A DNA stretch of 64,000 nt from Desulfurobacteriaceae bacterium (lineage in GTDB: Bacteria > Aquificota > Aquificia > Desulfurobacteriales > Desulfurobacteriaceae): NCBI GenBank assembly GCA_027068415.1, contig JAMOTD010000009.1, forward strand, positions 285,516 to 349,515. Reading direction: 5' to 3'. Within the stretch, counting starts at the first letter, position 1, and every line of letters begins with the position of its first letter. A program made the position numbers and the translations under genes. The notes under the pieces were generated by a model. That model did no database searches, was not told the origin of the DNA, and saw nothing but the letters and a program-made list of their open reading frames with translations. This document shows, one piece after another, positions 36,302 to 44,857 of the stretch.

Positions 36302-37101
36302 CCTTTATAGGAGACGTTGTCGGAAGGCCGGGCAGGAGAGCTCTCCAGGTCTGGCTTGAGGAGAGGAAAGGAGAGTTTGACCTGGTTGTGGCCAACGGTG
36401 AGAACGCTGCCGGAGGCTTCGGCCTTACGGAGAAGGTTGTTAGGGCCCTCTTAAACTTCGGCGTTTCGGTTATAACCGGAGGAAACCACACCTTTGACAA
36501 GAAAGAGGTCTTCCGGTTTATAGACAACTACCCGATTTTAAGGCCTGCAAACTACCCACCCGGAACTCCGGGAAGGGGCTACATAACCGTTGAGGTGAAA
36601 GGTCTTAAAGTCTTAATTGTCAATCTCATGGGCAGGGTCTTTATGGAGTGCCTTGACAACCCCTTTAGGACTTTTGACTCAATCCTTGAAAGGGAAGAGG
36701 CCGACCTGGTTATAGTTGACTTCCACGGCGAGGCCTCCTCTGAGAAGCAGGCCTTCGGCTTTTACGCAGACGGCAGGGCTACTGCAGTCTTCGGAACCCA
36801 CACCCACGTTCAGACTGCCGACCTGAGGCTCCTTCCGCAGGGAACTCTCTACATAACCGATGCCGGAATGAGCGGCGCAGTAAACACCGTTATAGGTATG
36901 GAGCCTCAGGAGGGAGTTGAGAGGTTTGTTAAACAGCTTCCCGTTAAGTTTAAAGTTCCCGAGAAGGCTCCCCTCATTCAGCTGTGCGGAGTCGTCTTTG
37001 AGGTGGGGGAGGATAGGAGAGTTAAGAGTTTTGAGAGAATCTATCAGGTTTACGAGAGGAGAAGCGATGGCAGTTATATTAGACGGGAGAGCTCTCTCTG
37101 A
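36289..37101 (+). CDS. ymdB: YmdB/TIGR00282-family metallophosphoesterase
   Basis: 270 aa from TTG at 36289, which follows GGAGGAAAG. RIAFIGDVVGRPGRR, NGENAAGGFG, TGGNHTFD, DFHGEASSEK and GTHTHVQTAD supply the dimetal ligands. In Bacillus YmdB hydrolyses cyclic nucleotide monophosphates or acts with RNase Y; RNase Y is also encoded in this window. The true substrate here is unknown. It overlaps coaE at the start and folD at the end (35 bases). Confidence 0.92.
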   Translation: MLRIAFIGDVVGRPGRRALQVWLEERKGEFDLVVANGENAAGGFGLTEKVVRALLNFGVSVITGGNHTFDKKEVFRFIDNYPILRPANYPPGTPGRGYITVEVKGLKVLIVNLMGRVFMECLDNPFRTFDSILEREEADLVIVDFHGEASSEKQAFGFYADGRATAVFGTHTHVQTADLRLLPQGTLYITDAGMSGAVNTVIGMEPQEGVERFVKQLPVKFKVPEKAPLIQLCGVVFEVGEDRRVKSFERIYQVYERRSDGSYIRRESSL

Positions 37102-37924
37102 GAAAATTAGGGGGCAGTTAAAGGAAGAGGTTAAAGAGCTAAAGGAGAGGTTCGGAAGGGCTCCCGCCCTTGCCGTAGTTTTGGTCGGTAACGACCCTGC
37201 AAGCGAGATTTACGTTAGGAATAAGATTAAGGCCTGCCAAAAGGTAGGTATAGATTCGGTTGACAAAAGGCTCCCGGCAACAATTACTCAGGAGGAGCTA
37301 AATAGAGTTGTTAAGGAGCTAAACGAAAACCCCGAAATAGACGGAATAATCGTTCAGCTTCCCCTCCCAGAGCACCTCTCCTGCCGTGAGGTTATTAACT
37401 ACATCTCTCCAGAGAAGGACGTTGACGGCTTTCACCCGGTAAACGCCGGCAAGTGTATGCTGGGGCTTTACGAAGAGGGTTTAATGCCCTGCACCCCGGC
37501 GGGAGTTATGAAGTTCTTTGAGGAATACGGAATAGAGCTTCGGGGCAAGAACGCCGTAATGGTCGGCCACAGCAACATTGTAGGTAAACCCCTTGCCAAC
37601 ATGCTTTTAAATGCAGACGCGACCGTTTCTGTCTGTCACGTCTACACCAACGACCTTGCTTCGTACACTAAGAATGCCGATATCCTCTGCGTTGCAACGG
37701 GAGTTCCCCACCTGATAAAGGCCGACATGGTTAAAGAGGGTGCGGTTGTTATTGACATAGGAATAAGCCGATTAAATGGTAAGATAGTGGGAGATGTGGA
37801 TTTTGAGGCTGTAAAGGAGAAGGCCTCGGCCATTACCCCCGTTCCCGGAGGGGTCGGCCCCATGACTATAACGATGCTCCTTTACAACACCGTAAAAGCT
37901 TTTAAGATGAGGCACGGTTTTTGA
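37067..37924 (+). CDS. folD: methylene-THF dehydrogenase / methenyl-THF cyclohydrolase
   Basis: 285 aa from ATG at 37067 (GAGAGGAGAAG upstream); the open frame upstream is not part of the family. VGNDPASEIYVRNKIKAC holds the catalytic Tyr and Lys, QLPLPEH and PEKDVDGFHPVN follow, then VVMVGHSNIVGKPLANML-like NADP-binding and the end GGVGPMTITMLL. It interconverts methylene-, methenyl- and formyl-THF, so linking with PurT-formate use and the 5-formyl-THF ligase in the same window. Confidence 0.97.
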   Translation: MAVILDGRALSEKIRGQLKEEVKELKERFGRAPALAVVLVGNDPASEIYVRNKIKACQKVGIDSVDKRLPATITQEELNRVVKELNENPEIDGIIVQLPLPEHLSCREVINYISPEKDVDGFHPVNAGKCMLGLYEEGLMPCTPAGVMKFFEEYGIELRGKNAVMVGHSNIVGKPLANMLLNADATVSVCHVYTNDLASYTKNADILCVATGVPHLIKADMVKEGAVVIDIGISRLNGKIVGDVDFEAVKEKASAITPVPGGVGPMTITMLLYNTVKAFKMRHGF

Positions 37925-38115
37925 AAGTTATTCCCTACATTGATACTGACAAATGTATAGGCTGTGCAATCTGCGTTGAGGTCTGCCCTACCGAAGTCTT
38001 CGTTATGAGCGGAGAGAAGGCCGTTGTGATGCACCCGGAGCTCTGCAACGGCTGCGGAATCTGCGTTGAGAACTGCCCGGTTGACGTTATAACCCTAAAG
38101 TGGACAGACCTTTAA
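37921..38115 (+). CDS. 2[4Fe-4S] ferredoxin
   Basis: 64 aa with two clean CxxCxxCxxxCP motifs: Cys12-15-18-22 and Cys42-45-48-52. A small low-potential electron carrier, expected partner for the ferredoxin-dependent carboxylating enzymes of the reductive TCA cycle, although no such enzyme is adjacent. TTG start overlaps the folD stop by four bases (TTGA). Confidence 0.95.
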   Translation: MKVIPYIDTDKCIGCAICVEVCPTEVFVMSGEKAVVMHPELCNGCGICVENCPVDVITLKWTDL

Positions 38116-38173
38116 CCTGAAAGCCCTCCTTTGATATTATCTTCTGTGCAAAAACGGTTAAATGAGGTGAAGT

Positions 38174-38635
38174 TTGTACTTTTTACTTAAATCCCTCTAC
38201 ATCTACTCAATTTCCCTGTGGGTGGGAGCTCTCTTTTTCTTTACCGTAATCGGAGCTCCCATGGCCTTTAAAGTCCTTCCGAAAGAAGAAGCAGGAAAGT
38301 ACACCGGAGCGGTCTTCCCCAAGTACTTTGGCATCGGCTACATCTTCGGCCTTACCGCACTCCTCTCTTTCTACCTTCTTACAAAAAACTCCCTTAACGC
38401 CGTCGGCTGGCTCAACCTTTTCCTCCTTCTCCTGATGAACCTTTTTAACTTTGTTAACGGGCTTGTAATTGTCCCGAAGGCATCCCTTTTAAAGGCCGAG
38501 TACTACAGGAAGAGTGATAAATCTTACTACGACAGCTTCTTAAAGCTCCACGGCCTCTCAATGGCCTTAAACGGCCTTACCCTCGTGCTGGGGCTTATGG
38601 CCGTAGGAATAACCGGTCTCTACTTAACCTTTTAG
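38174..38635 (+). CDS. DUF4149-type membrane protein
   Basis: 153 aa with four membrane segments. LWVGALFFFTVIGAPMAFKVL near the N-terminus and the conserved KLHGLSMALNGLTLVLGL near the end match DUF4149. No known function. TTG start at 38174, 58 bases after the ferredoxin; it is followed by lapA after nine bases. Confidence 0.75.
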   Translation: MYFLLKSLYIYSISLWVGALFFFTVIGAPMAFKVLPKEEAGKYTGAVFPKYFGIGYIFGLTALLSFYLLTKNSLNAVGWLNLFLLLLMNLFNFVNGLVIVPKASLLKAEYYRKSDKSYYDSFLKLHGLSMALNGLTLVLGLMAVGITGLYLTF

Positions 38636-38644
38636 AGGTCTGAA

Positions 38645-38977
38645 ATGACTTTCAAGCAGAACGTTTATGCCACTATAATTGCCGTAATAGTTGTAGGGGT
38701 TTCCCTTTTTGCCCTTCAGAACTTTCAGGACGTTGATGTCTCAGTTCCCTTTGTCGGGGTTTTCCACACAAAGCTCTTCGTGGTTATAGTCTTCTCCTTT
38801 ATCGCCGGCTTTCTGACGGCCGGTTTCCTTTCACTTATACTGAAAATCTTTTCAATCCCCACAAACTTAAGGAGGAAAAGGCAGAGTGAGGATAGACCAG
38901 TTCCTCAAGCTCAGCAGGGTGGTAAAGAGGAGAGCTCTGGCAAAGGAAATGTGCGACAAGGGGATGGTCAGGGTTAA
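38645..38977 (+). CDS. LapA-domain (DUF1049) membrane protein
   Basis: 110 aa. Two hydrophobic spans (8-28 and 44-68) with FALQNFQDVDVSVPF between are the LapA pattern; E. coli LapA works with LapB in controlling lipopolysaccharide synthesis. The last about 30 residues are basic and low in complexity (Q, G, K, S), and are encoded entirely within a 92-base overlap with the following S4-domain gene. Confidence 0.82.
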   Translation: MTFKQNVYATIIAVIVVGVSLFALQNFQDVDVSVPFVGVFHTKLFVVIVFSFIAGFLTAGFLSLILKIFSIPTNLRRKRQSEDRPVPQAQQGGKEESSGKGNVRQGDGQG

Positions 38978-39173
38978 CGGTAAAACCGTTAAGGCGGGGA
39001 AAGAGCTCTCTGTAGGGGACGTAGTTGAAATAGACACCCTTACCCGCTACTTCAAGTTTAAAGTCCTTGAAATCCCTCAGGGAAAGAACGTCTCAAAGAA
39101 GAAGGCCAAGGAGCTCATTCAGGTTATTGAGGATAAAAAGAAGGACGTCAGGGAAATCATAGACTTGATTTAA
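38886..39173 (+). CDS. S4-domain RNA-binding protein, RqcP/Hsp15-like
   Basis: 95 aa, a single S4 domain. RIDQFLKLSRVVKRRALAKEMCDKGMVRVNGK is the classic S4 helix-turn-helix. This length and the N-terminal placement match Hsp15/RqcP, which acts on stalled 50S subunits. GTG start at 38886, with GGAGGAAAAGG upstream, 92 bases before the stop of lapA, in a different frame. Confidence 0.88.
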   Translation: MRIDQFLKLSRVVKRRALAKEMCDKGMVRVNGKTVKAGKELSVGDVVEIDTLTRYFKFKVLEIPQGKNVSKKKAKELIQVIEDKKKDVREIIDLI

Positions 39174-39189
39174 TTTAGGAGTAACCCTG

Positions 39190-40773
39190 GTGAAGAGTTT
39201 CTACGAGAGGGTTTACGAGAATATAAAGGAAAAGCCCGAAAGGGAGATTTTGGTCGGAAAGAAGGGCGGAAAGTACTACCCCATGAGCTTTAAAGATTTT
39301 AGAGAGCAGTTGATTTCGGTTCAGGAAGCCCTTAAGAACCTCTCCACTGAAGATAGGGTTGTAATTTTCATGGAAAACAGGCCGGAGTGGATTTCCGCTT
39401 TCTACGCAACCCTCTTTAAGGGGGGAATCGCCGTTCCCGTTGACTACCTCCTCTCAAGTGAGGAGCTCTTTAACATTTTTAAGGACTCCCAGCCCCGCTA
39501 CGTTATAACGAGCAACCAGAACGAGGCCAAAGTAAAGGAGGCAATTAGGGAAATCGGCTACCACATAAAGGTCATAAACGTTGACAGGGACTTAAAGCCT
39601 CCTACAAACTCCCTGACTTTTAAGGAGAGGAGCCCCAGTGATGTCTTCGTAATCCTCTACACCTCCGGAACTACCGGAAACCCGAAAGGGGTAATGCTCA
39701 CCCTCGGTAATCTTGACCACAACGTAAGGGCAGTTGAAAAGTTGGGCTTTTTAAACGAAAACGACCGCTTTATTGCAATTCTCCCTTTCCACCACATCTA
39801 CCCCCTTATGACCACGGTTCTCCTGCCCCTTACCCTTGCAATTCCGGCCGTCTTCATTGAGAAGCTGACTCCTGCCGACATTTTAGCAACGATGAACGAG
39901 CAGAAAATTACGGTAATGATAGGGGTTCCTAAACTCTACCACGTAATCCATCACAACATAATAGCCGAAATTAAAAAGCTCCCTCTGGTAAAGAGGAGGG
40001 CCGTTGAGGGTGCCCTCAAGCTCTTTAGAAAAGTAGGAATAAAGCCCGCCCAGAGGATGTTTTTCAAACAGGTTCACGATAAGGTGGGCAGGCACCTGCG
40101 GTTTATGATTAGCGGCGGGGCAAAGCTGAGCGAGGAGGTCTGGAGAGACTTTGAGGCGATGGGCTTTAACGTTTTAGAGGGCTACGGGTTAACCGAGACA
40201 TCCCCCTTAATCTCCGTTAACCGCCCCGACAAGAAGAAAATCGGCTCCGCCGGCCTGCCCGTTGACGAAGTTGAGGTGAGGATTACAGAGGACGGGGAGA
40301 TTACTGTAAAAGGTCCCAACGTTATGAAGGGCTACTACAACAAGCCCGAGGAGACCAAGAAGGTTATAAAAGAAGGCTGGTTCTACACCGGAGACCTTGG
40401 GTATATTGACGAGGACGGCTTTATTCACATAACTGGAAGGGCAAAAGAGGTTATAGTCCTTGAGAGCGGTAAGAAGGTTTACCCCGAAGACATTGAGCTT
40501 GAGGTCTTAAAGAGCCCTTACATTCTTGAAGTCGGAGTCTTCTACGACGAGGGTAAGATAAGGGCCTTGGTTCGTCCCGACTTTGAGCTCCTCGTTCAGG
40601 AGGGGATAGAGAACGTTAAGAGGTTTATAAAGGAGGAGATTTCAAGGACGACGAGGCACCTTCAGCCCTATAAAAAAATCAAAGAGTTCAAAATCGTTGA
40701 TAGGGAGCTCCCCCGGACCAGAATAGGAAAGCTGAGGCACTTTCTCCTTCCTCAGGTCTGGAAGGAGTTTTAG
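39190..40773 (+). CDS. AMP-binding acyl-CoA synthetase, long-chain type
   Basis: 527 aa ANL-family enzyme. The P-loop-like YTSGTTGNPKGVML, GYGLTETSP, then YTGDLGYIDEDGFIHITGR and a C-terminal PRTRIGKLRH supplying the late lysine are complete. It probably activates fatty or related carboxylic acids with ATP and CoA; the exact substrate cannot be read from sequence. It starts with GTG, 16 bases after the S4 protein, and is followed by dapF after nine bases. Confidence 0.9.
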   Translation: MKSFYERVYENIKEKPEREILVGKKGGKYYPMSFKDFREQLISVQEALKNLSTEDRVVIFMENRPEWISAFYATLFKGGIAVPVDYLLSSEELFNIFKDSQPRYVITSNQNEAKVKEAIREIGYHIKVINVDRDLKPPTNSLTFKERSPSDVFVILYTSGTTGNPKGVMLTLGNLDHNVRAVEKLGFLNENDRFIAILPFHHIYPLMTTVLLPLTLAIPAVFIEKLTPADILATMNEQKITVMIGVPKLYHVIHHNIIAEIKKLPLVKRRAVEGALKLFRKVGIKPAQRMFFKQVHDKVGRHLRFMISGGAKLSEEVWRDFEAMGFNVLEGYGLTETSPLISVNRPDKKKIGSAGLPVDEVEVRITEDGEITVKGPNVMKGYYNKPEETKKVIKEGWFYTGDLGYIDEDGFIHITGRAKEVIVLESGKKVYPEDIELEVLKSPYILEVGVFYDEGKIRALVRPDFELLVQEGIENVKRFIKEEISRTTRHLQPYKKIKEFKIVDRELPRTRIGKLRHFLLPQVWKEF

Positions 40774-40782
40774 GGGGTTGAG

Positions 40783-41622
40783 GTGACTCTGAAGTTTGCA
40801 AAGATTCAGGGAACGGGAAACGACTTCATCATAATAAACAACCTTGCAGGGGCTTTTAACGACTTCTTCCACGGTATAAAAGAGGATGTTGCAGTAAGGG
40901 TTCTCTGCTCAAGGAGAACAGGGGTCGGCGCCGACGGCCTCATACTGATTGAGGATTCACAAGTCGCAAACTTCAGGTGGCGGTTCTTCAACGCCGACGG
41001 AAGCCCGGCCGAGATGTGCGGGAACGGAATGAGGTGCGTTGCCCGGTACGCATTTGAGGAGGGACTTGCCCCTGCAAAGATGAAGGTTGAGACCGACGCG
41101 GGAGTTATTGAGGCCGAGGTTCTCGGAAGGGACGTGAGGGTAAAACTGACCCCGCCGACCGACTTTAACTTGGGCCTTGAGGCCGAAGGTTTAACCGTTC
41201 ACTTTGTAAATACCGGAGTCCCCCATGCAGTCGTTTTCGTTGATAGGTTAGAGCTTGTTGACGTAAACAAGGTTGGGAGGGAGCTCCGCTTCTCCCCCGT
41301 CTTTGCTCCGGCCGGGGCAAACGTAAACTTCGTTGAGGTCAGGCTTGATAGAATAGCCGTAAGGACTTACGAAAGGGGAGTTGAGGCCGAAACCCTTGCC
41401 TGCGGAACGGGAGCAGTTGCTTCCGCCCTGATTTCGGCAAAAATCTTTCACCTCCCCTCCCCTGTTGAGGTTGAGGTAAGGAGCGGAGAGAGATTAAAGG
41501 TCCACTTTGACCCCCAGATGAAGGAGGTTTACCTTGAGGGGCCTACCCTCTGGGTTTACGACGGGGAGCTCAGGGAGGAGATAGTCCATGACGCAATTAG
41601 AGAAGCTAATAGAGTTTCTTAA
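40783..41622 (+). CDS. dapF: diaminopimelate epimerase
   Basis: 279 aa. The two active-site cysteines are present: Cys79 in EMCGNGMRC and Cys207 in ETLACGTGA. FAKIQGTGNDFIIINN and RTGVGADGL are typical. It makes meso-diaminopimelate for lysine and peptidoglycan. GTG start. The udg start lies 35 bases inside its end. Confidence 0.97.
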   Translation: MTLKFAKIQGTGNDFIIINNLAGAFNDFFHGIKEDVAVRVLCSRRTGVGADGLILIEDSQVANFRWRFFNADGSPAEMCGNGMRCVARYAFEEGLAPAKMKVETDAGVIEAEVLGRDVRVKLTPPTDFNLGLEAEGLTVHFVNTGVPHAVVFVDRLELVDVNKVGRELRFSPVFAPAGANVNFVEVRLDRIAVRTYERGVEAETLACGTGAVASALISAKIFHLPSPVEVEVRSGERLKVHFDPQMKEVYLEGPTLWVYDGELREEIVHDAIREANRVS

Positions 41623-42253
41623 CCTGATAGGCTATGACGAAGTGAGAATCGGGGAGGTTCAGTTGAGCGCAAAAGACCCTGTTTCCCTCCTTAAGGAGCT
41701 TGAGGAGGAGGCCAAAAAGTGCTGTAAGTGTCGCCTCTGTAAAACGAGGAATAACGTGGTCTTTGGAGAGGGAGACCCCCGGACAAACCTGATGTTTGTC
41801 GGTGAAGCTCCGGGAGAGCAGGAGGACCTTCAGGGAAGGCCCTTTGTCGGCAGGGCAGGGCAACTTCTTACCAAGTTCCTCAACCTCTACGGGGTCAGCA
41901 GGGATAAGGTTTACATAACAAACGTCGTTAAGTGCAGGCCTCCCAACAACAGAGACCCGGCTCCCGACGAAATCAAAGCCTGCTACCCGTTTCTTGAGAA
42001 GCAGATAGAGCTCATAGCTCCCAAAGTAATCCTGTGTCTGGGTGCCTTTGCCGCAAGAACAATTCTCAACCTTCCCGAGAAGACCCCCATTTCAAGGATA
42101 AGGGGAAAAGAGCACAGGGTTGAAATCGGGGGAAGAGAGGTCATCGTAATACCGACATTTCACCCTGCCTACCTCCTCAGGAACAGGAGAGGAGAGCCCG
42201 AGTTCCAGAAAGACCTTGAGAACGCCCTGAGGATTGCCGGCTTCTTGAAATGA
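41588..42253 (+). CDS. udg: family-4 uracil-DNA glycosylase
   Basis: 221 aa. GEAPGEQED (72-80) is the catalytic motif, FVGRAGQLL and the C-terminal HPAYLLRN complete the fold. Cysteines including C48 and C51 (CRLC) and those of the later CYPFLEKQ-region should ligate a 4Fe-4S cluster, a feature of this thermophile-rich family. It removes uracil formed by cytosine deamination, which is rapid at high temperature. It overlaps nth by four bases: a base-excision repair pair. Confidence 0.95.
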   Translation: MTQLEKLIEFLNLIGYDEVRIGEVQLSAKDPVSLLKELEEEAKKCCKCRLCKTRNNVVFGEGDPRTNLMFVGEAPGEQEDLQGRPFVGRAGQLLTKFLNLYGVSRDKVYITNVVKCRPPNNRDPAPDEIKACYPFLEKQIELIAPKVILCLGAFAARTILNLPEKTPISRIRGKEHRVEIGGREVIVIPTFHPAYLLRNRRGEPEFQKDLENALRIAGFLK

Positions 42254-42903
42254 GGGATTTAAAGGAGAGGATTGAGAAGGTTTACAGGAGGCTCTTAAAA
42301 CTCTACCCCGAGCCCCACCGTCCCCGCCGTACCCCTTTGGAGCAGGCTGTTTTTACCGTTTTAAGCCAGAACACTACCGATAAAAACGCACAGAGGTGCG
42401 TTGAGAACCTGAAGAAACTGACCGGCGGGGATTTCCTCAAAATCCCCCTCCTTCCAAAAGAAAAGGTAATTGAGGCAATTCGCCCCTGCGGAATGTTTAA
42501 CCAGAAGTATACTGCCCTGAAGGCCCTCCTTGAGAGGTGGCCCGAGGTTGAAAAGAAGCTGAAGGAGCTCCCGGCAAAAGAGGGCATAAAGCTCCTAACC
42601 TCCTTCCCCTTCATCGGCTCAAAAACTGCAAGGGTAATCCTCACTTTTGGCTTTAATAAAAATACTTTTCCAATAGATACTCACTGCAAACGGGTTTTAA
42701 AGAGGCTGGGTTTAATCCCCGAAGGCTGGAGCTTTGACGACTTTTCAGAGTTTATGGAAGAGAACTTCAGCGGAGAGTTTAACAGGGTTTTCCACTACAA
42801 CCTGATTAGGCTGGGAAGGGAAATCTGCGGGGCAAGGAAGCCCCGCTGTAGTGAGTGCCCTTTGAGGGATATCTGCCCTTACGCTAATCTTTTTCAACCT
42901 TAA
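42250..42903 (+). CDS. nth: endonuclease III-like DNA glycosylase/AP lyase
   Basis: 217 aa HhH-GPD enzyme. Catalytic Lys125 (FIGSKTAR) and Asp143 (IDTH) match bifunctional endonuclease III, and Cys193-200-203-209 form the Cx6Cx2Cx5C iron-sulfur loop. The hairpin is unusual (SFPFIGSKTA instead of the LPGVG consensus). It excises oxidised pyrimidines or, with the overlapping udg, cleaves abasic sites. Its final 20 bases overlap the convergent CCG-domain gene. Confidence 0.92.
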   Translation: MRDLKERIEKVYRRLLKLYPEPHRPRRTPLEQAVFTVLSQNTTDKNAQRCVENLKKLTGGDFLKIPLLPKEKVIEAIRPCGMFNQKYTALKALLERWPEVEKKLKELPAKEGIKLLTSFPFIGSKTARVILTFGFNKNTFPIDTHCKRVLKRLGLIPEGWSFDDFSEFMEENFSGEFNRVFHYNLIRLGREICGARKPRCSECPLRDICPYANLFQP

Positions 42904-43732
42904 CGAGGTGATGGGCTAAACCGCTGGTCTCCTTATCAATTCCGAAGGCGTATGCCATCAGCTCGGGCAGGAATGAAGAGGGAACCATCGGAGGCTTTTC
43001 CATGTTGAGCTGGTAGATGTCAAAGGACTTGAAACACAGGGGGCACGGTGTTGCAACAATGTCGGCTCCCATCTTCTTAACGCTTCCCAAAATCCTGTTC
43101 AGCTTCTTTAAGGTCATGCTCTTATCGGTAAAGAATGAGTGGTAACCGCAGCAGGCGTCTTTGTGCTCGTAGTCGTCTATAACTTCTGCTCCGAGTGCCT
43201 TTAAAATCTCCTGAAGTGAGGAGGGGTTGTCGCTGTTGTCAATTGCAATCTCTTTGGGGTAGAGTACGTGGCAGCCGTAGTAGGCGGCAACCTTCCAGCC
43301 TTTTAAAGGCCTCTTTACGGCCTTCCTGATTTTCTCGTAGCCCACCGCGTCCCTGAAGAAGTCAAGGAGGTGGTAAATCCTGCTTGTTCCCTTGTACTCA
43401 AGCCCCTCTTCCCTTAAGAGGTTGTTAATCTCTTCCCTCAGCTCCTCGTCGGTGTCAAGGGCCCTCTTTGCTTTCGCAATTACCATGTAGCAGGTGTTGC
43501 AGGAGACGAGCATGTCAAGGCCTCTGGCTTCTGCAAGGGCGATGTTGCGGGCGTTTATTGCGTAGGAGAGCTTTCTGTTCTCCTCGTCTATCGTGTTTCC
43601 TCCGCAGCAGGTGGTCTCCTCAAGGAGCTCCAGCTCAACGTCAAGCTTTTTAAAAGTCTCCTTCATCGTCTCAAACATGTGGGCGTCCTGTCCCTGAAAG
43701 CAGCAGCCCTGATAAAAGCCGATTTTAATCAT
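42884..43732 (-). CDS. CCG-domain subunit of frd/sdh set 1
   Basis: 282 aa with two CCG (HdrB-like) modules: CC at 42-43 followed by CNTC (78-81), then YYGCH, DACCGYHS and TPCPLC in the second half. This is the SdhE/HdrB type subunit of type-E succinate:quinone oxidoreductases, in which the module carries a non-cubane 4Fe-4S cluster and replaces the membrane anchor. It probably passes electrons between the iron-sulfur subunit and a quinone or thiol donor. It follows the iron-sulfur gene with a one-base overlap. Confidence 0.88.
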   Translation of the reverse strand: MIKIGFYQGCCFQGQDAHMFETMKETFKKLDVELELLEETTCCGGNTIDEENRKLSYAINARNIALAEARGLDMLVSCNTCYMVIAKAKRALDTDEELREEINNLLREEGLEYKGTSRIYHLLDFFRDAVGYEKIRKAVKRPLKGWKVAAYYGCHVLYPKEIAIDNSDNPSSLQEILKALGAEVIDDYEHKDACCGYHSFFTDKSMTLKKLNRILGSVKKMGADIVATPCPLCFKSFDIYQLNMEKPPMVPSSFLPELMAYAFGIDKETSGLAHHLVKVEKD

Positions 43733-44847
43733 TACTTACCTCCCAAGAGCTCTTTCAGTTTCCCTATGAGCCCCTTGGCACTCTCTCCCCTCTCGTGAGC
43801 CCTGTCAACTATCGTGCAGATGTCGGCCTTAAAGATGTCGCTCACCATCTTGTCAATCTTCCTGACGTGGGAGAAGTCAAGCTCAAGGGCCTTATTCTCC
43901 TTAGAGAGGATTTCAAGGTAGATGTCCCTGAACTTCATAAGACCTTTGGTAGGTTTGGGAACCTCCCAGACCTCTACTCCCATCTCCTGGTAGGCCTTCG
44001 TTAGCTTCTCCCTTGCTTCCTTGTTGCCGTAAACCTCTTCCGGCAGGTAGAGTCTGTTTATCTGTCCCGTTGCGTAAATCCAGTCAACGAAGTGCTTCAG
44101 CTTCCTTGCACCGGGCTTGTCGGTAAAACCCTTCTTAACCGACTGACCCCTTAAGTTCTGAATGTCCTCTGCCGGCTTAACTCCTTTGGGGCAAACGTAC
44201 AGGCACTTCTGGCACTGGACACAGCTCCAAAGCCCTCCGGAAATTGCGTACCTTATTCTCTTTTCCTTTGCAGTCTCAATGTCCCTCCTATCAACCTGGA
44301 ACCTGTAGGCCCTTGAGAAGGCGAAAGGTCCCCTGTACCTTGAGTTATCCTCTACTGCCTCGCAGGCCGAATAACAGGAGAAGCAGAGCATACAGTGTAT
44401 CTGGTCCCTGTAGGCCTTCATCTCCTCGGGGTAGATGATGCTCTCGTGCATCGGGTCGGTGGGAACTACCCGGGGGTCTGGAACGAGCCAGGGAATAAGG
44501 GTTTTCATCTTCTCTATCGGCTTGTCTATGTCAACTACCAAGTCTTTAATCACGTTCATGTGGCTTAAGGGGTCAATTCTTAAGGGCTTGCCCTTCCAGG
44601 TCTCAACCAGCTCCTTCATCGGAGTTTTGCAGGCAAGCTTAGTCTTGCCGTTAACCTTCATTGAACAGGAGCCGCAGACTTCACTTCGGCAGAAGGCCCG
44701 GAAGGCTAAAGTAGGGTCAAGGTTATCCTTTATGTAAAGGAGTGCGTTGAGTAGCGTCCCCTCTACCGGAACCTCGTACTCCTTGTAGTAGGGAGCCGCG
44801 TCTTTTTCGGGGTCGTATCTGAAAACCTGAAGTTTTACGGTTTCCAT
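43732..44847 (-). CDS. frdB: iron-sulfur subunit of frd/sdh set 1
   Basis: 371 aa. Cys53-58-61-73 bind 2Fe-2S; Cys152-155-158-162 and Cys209-212-215-219 form two CxxCxxCxxxC(P) sites, so two 4Fe-4S clusters are expected rather than the 4Fe-4S plus 3Fe-4S of ordinary SdhB. A C-terminal extension (about 270-371) is longer than in the set 2 partner. It passes electrons between the flavoprotein (11 bases upstream) and the CCG subunit. Confidence 0.93.
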   Translation of the reverse strand: METVKLQVFRYDPEKDAAPYYKEYEVPVEGTLLNALLYIKDNLDPTLAFRAFCRSEVCGSCSMKVNGKTKLACKTPMKELVETWKGKPLRIDPLSHMNVIKDLVVDIDKPIEKMKTLIPWLVPDPRVVPTDPMHESIIYPEEMKAYRDQIHCMLCFSCYSACEAVEDNSRYRGPFAFSRAYRFQVDRRDIETAKEKRIRYAISGGLWSCVQCQKCLYVCPKGVKPAEDIQNLRGQSVKKGFTDKPGARKLKHFVDWIYATGQINRLYLPEEVYGNKEAREKLTKAYQEMGVEVWEVPKPTKGLMKFRDIYLEILSKENKALELDFSHVRKIDKMVSDIFKADICTIVDRAHERGESAKGLIGKLKELLGGK

Positions 44848-44857
44848 TCTCTCCTCC

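Noticed and set aside
36917-37066. N-terminal extension of FolD
   Set aside because: Fifty extra residues are the other-frame reading of the ymdB end; the family starts at ATG 37067.
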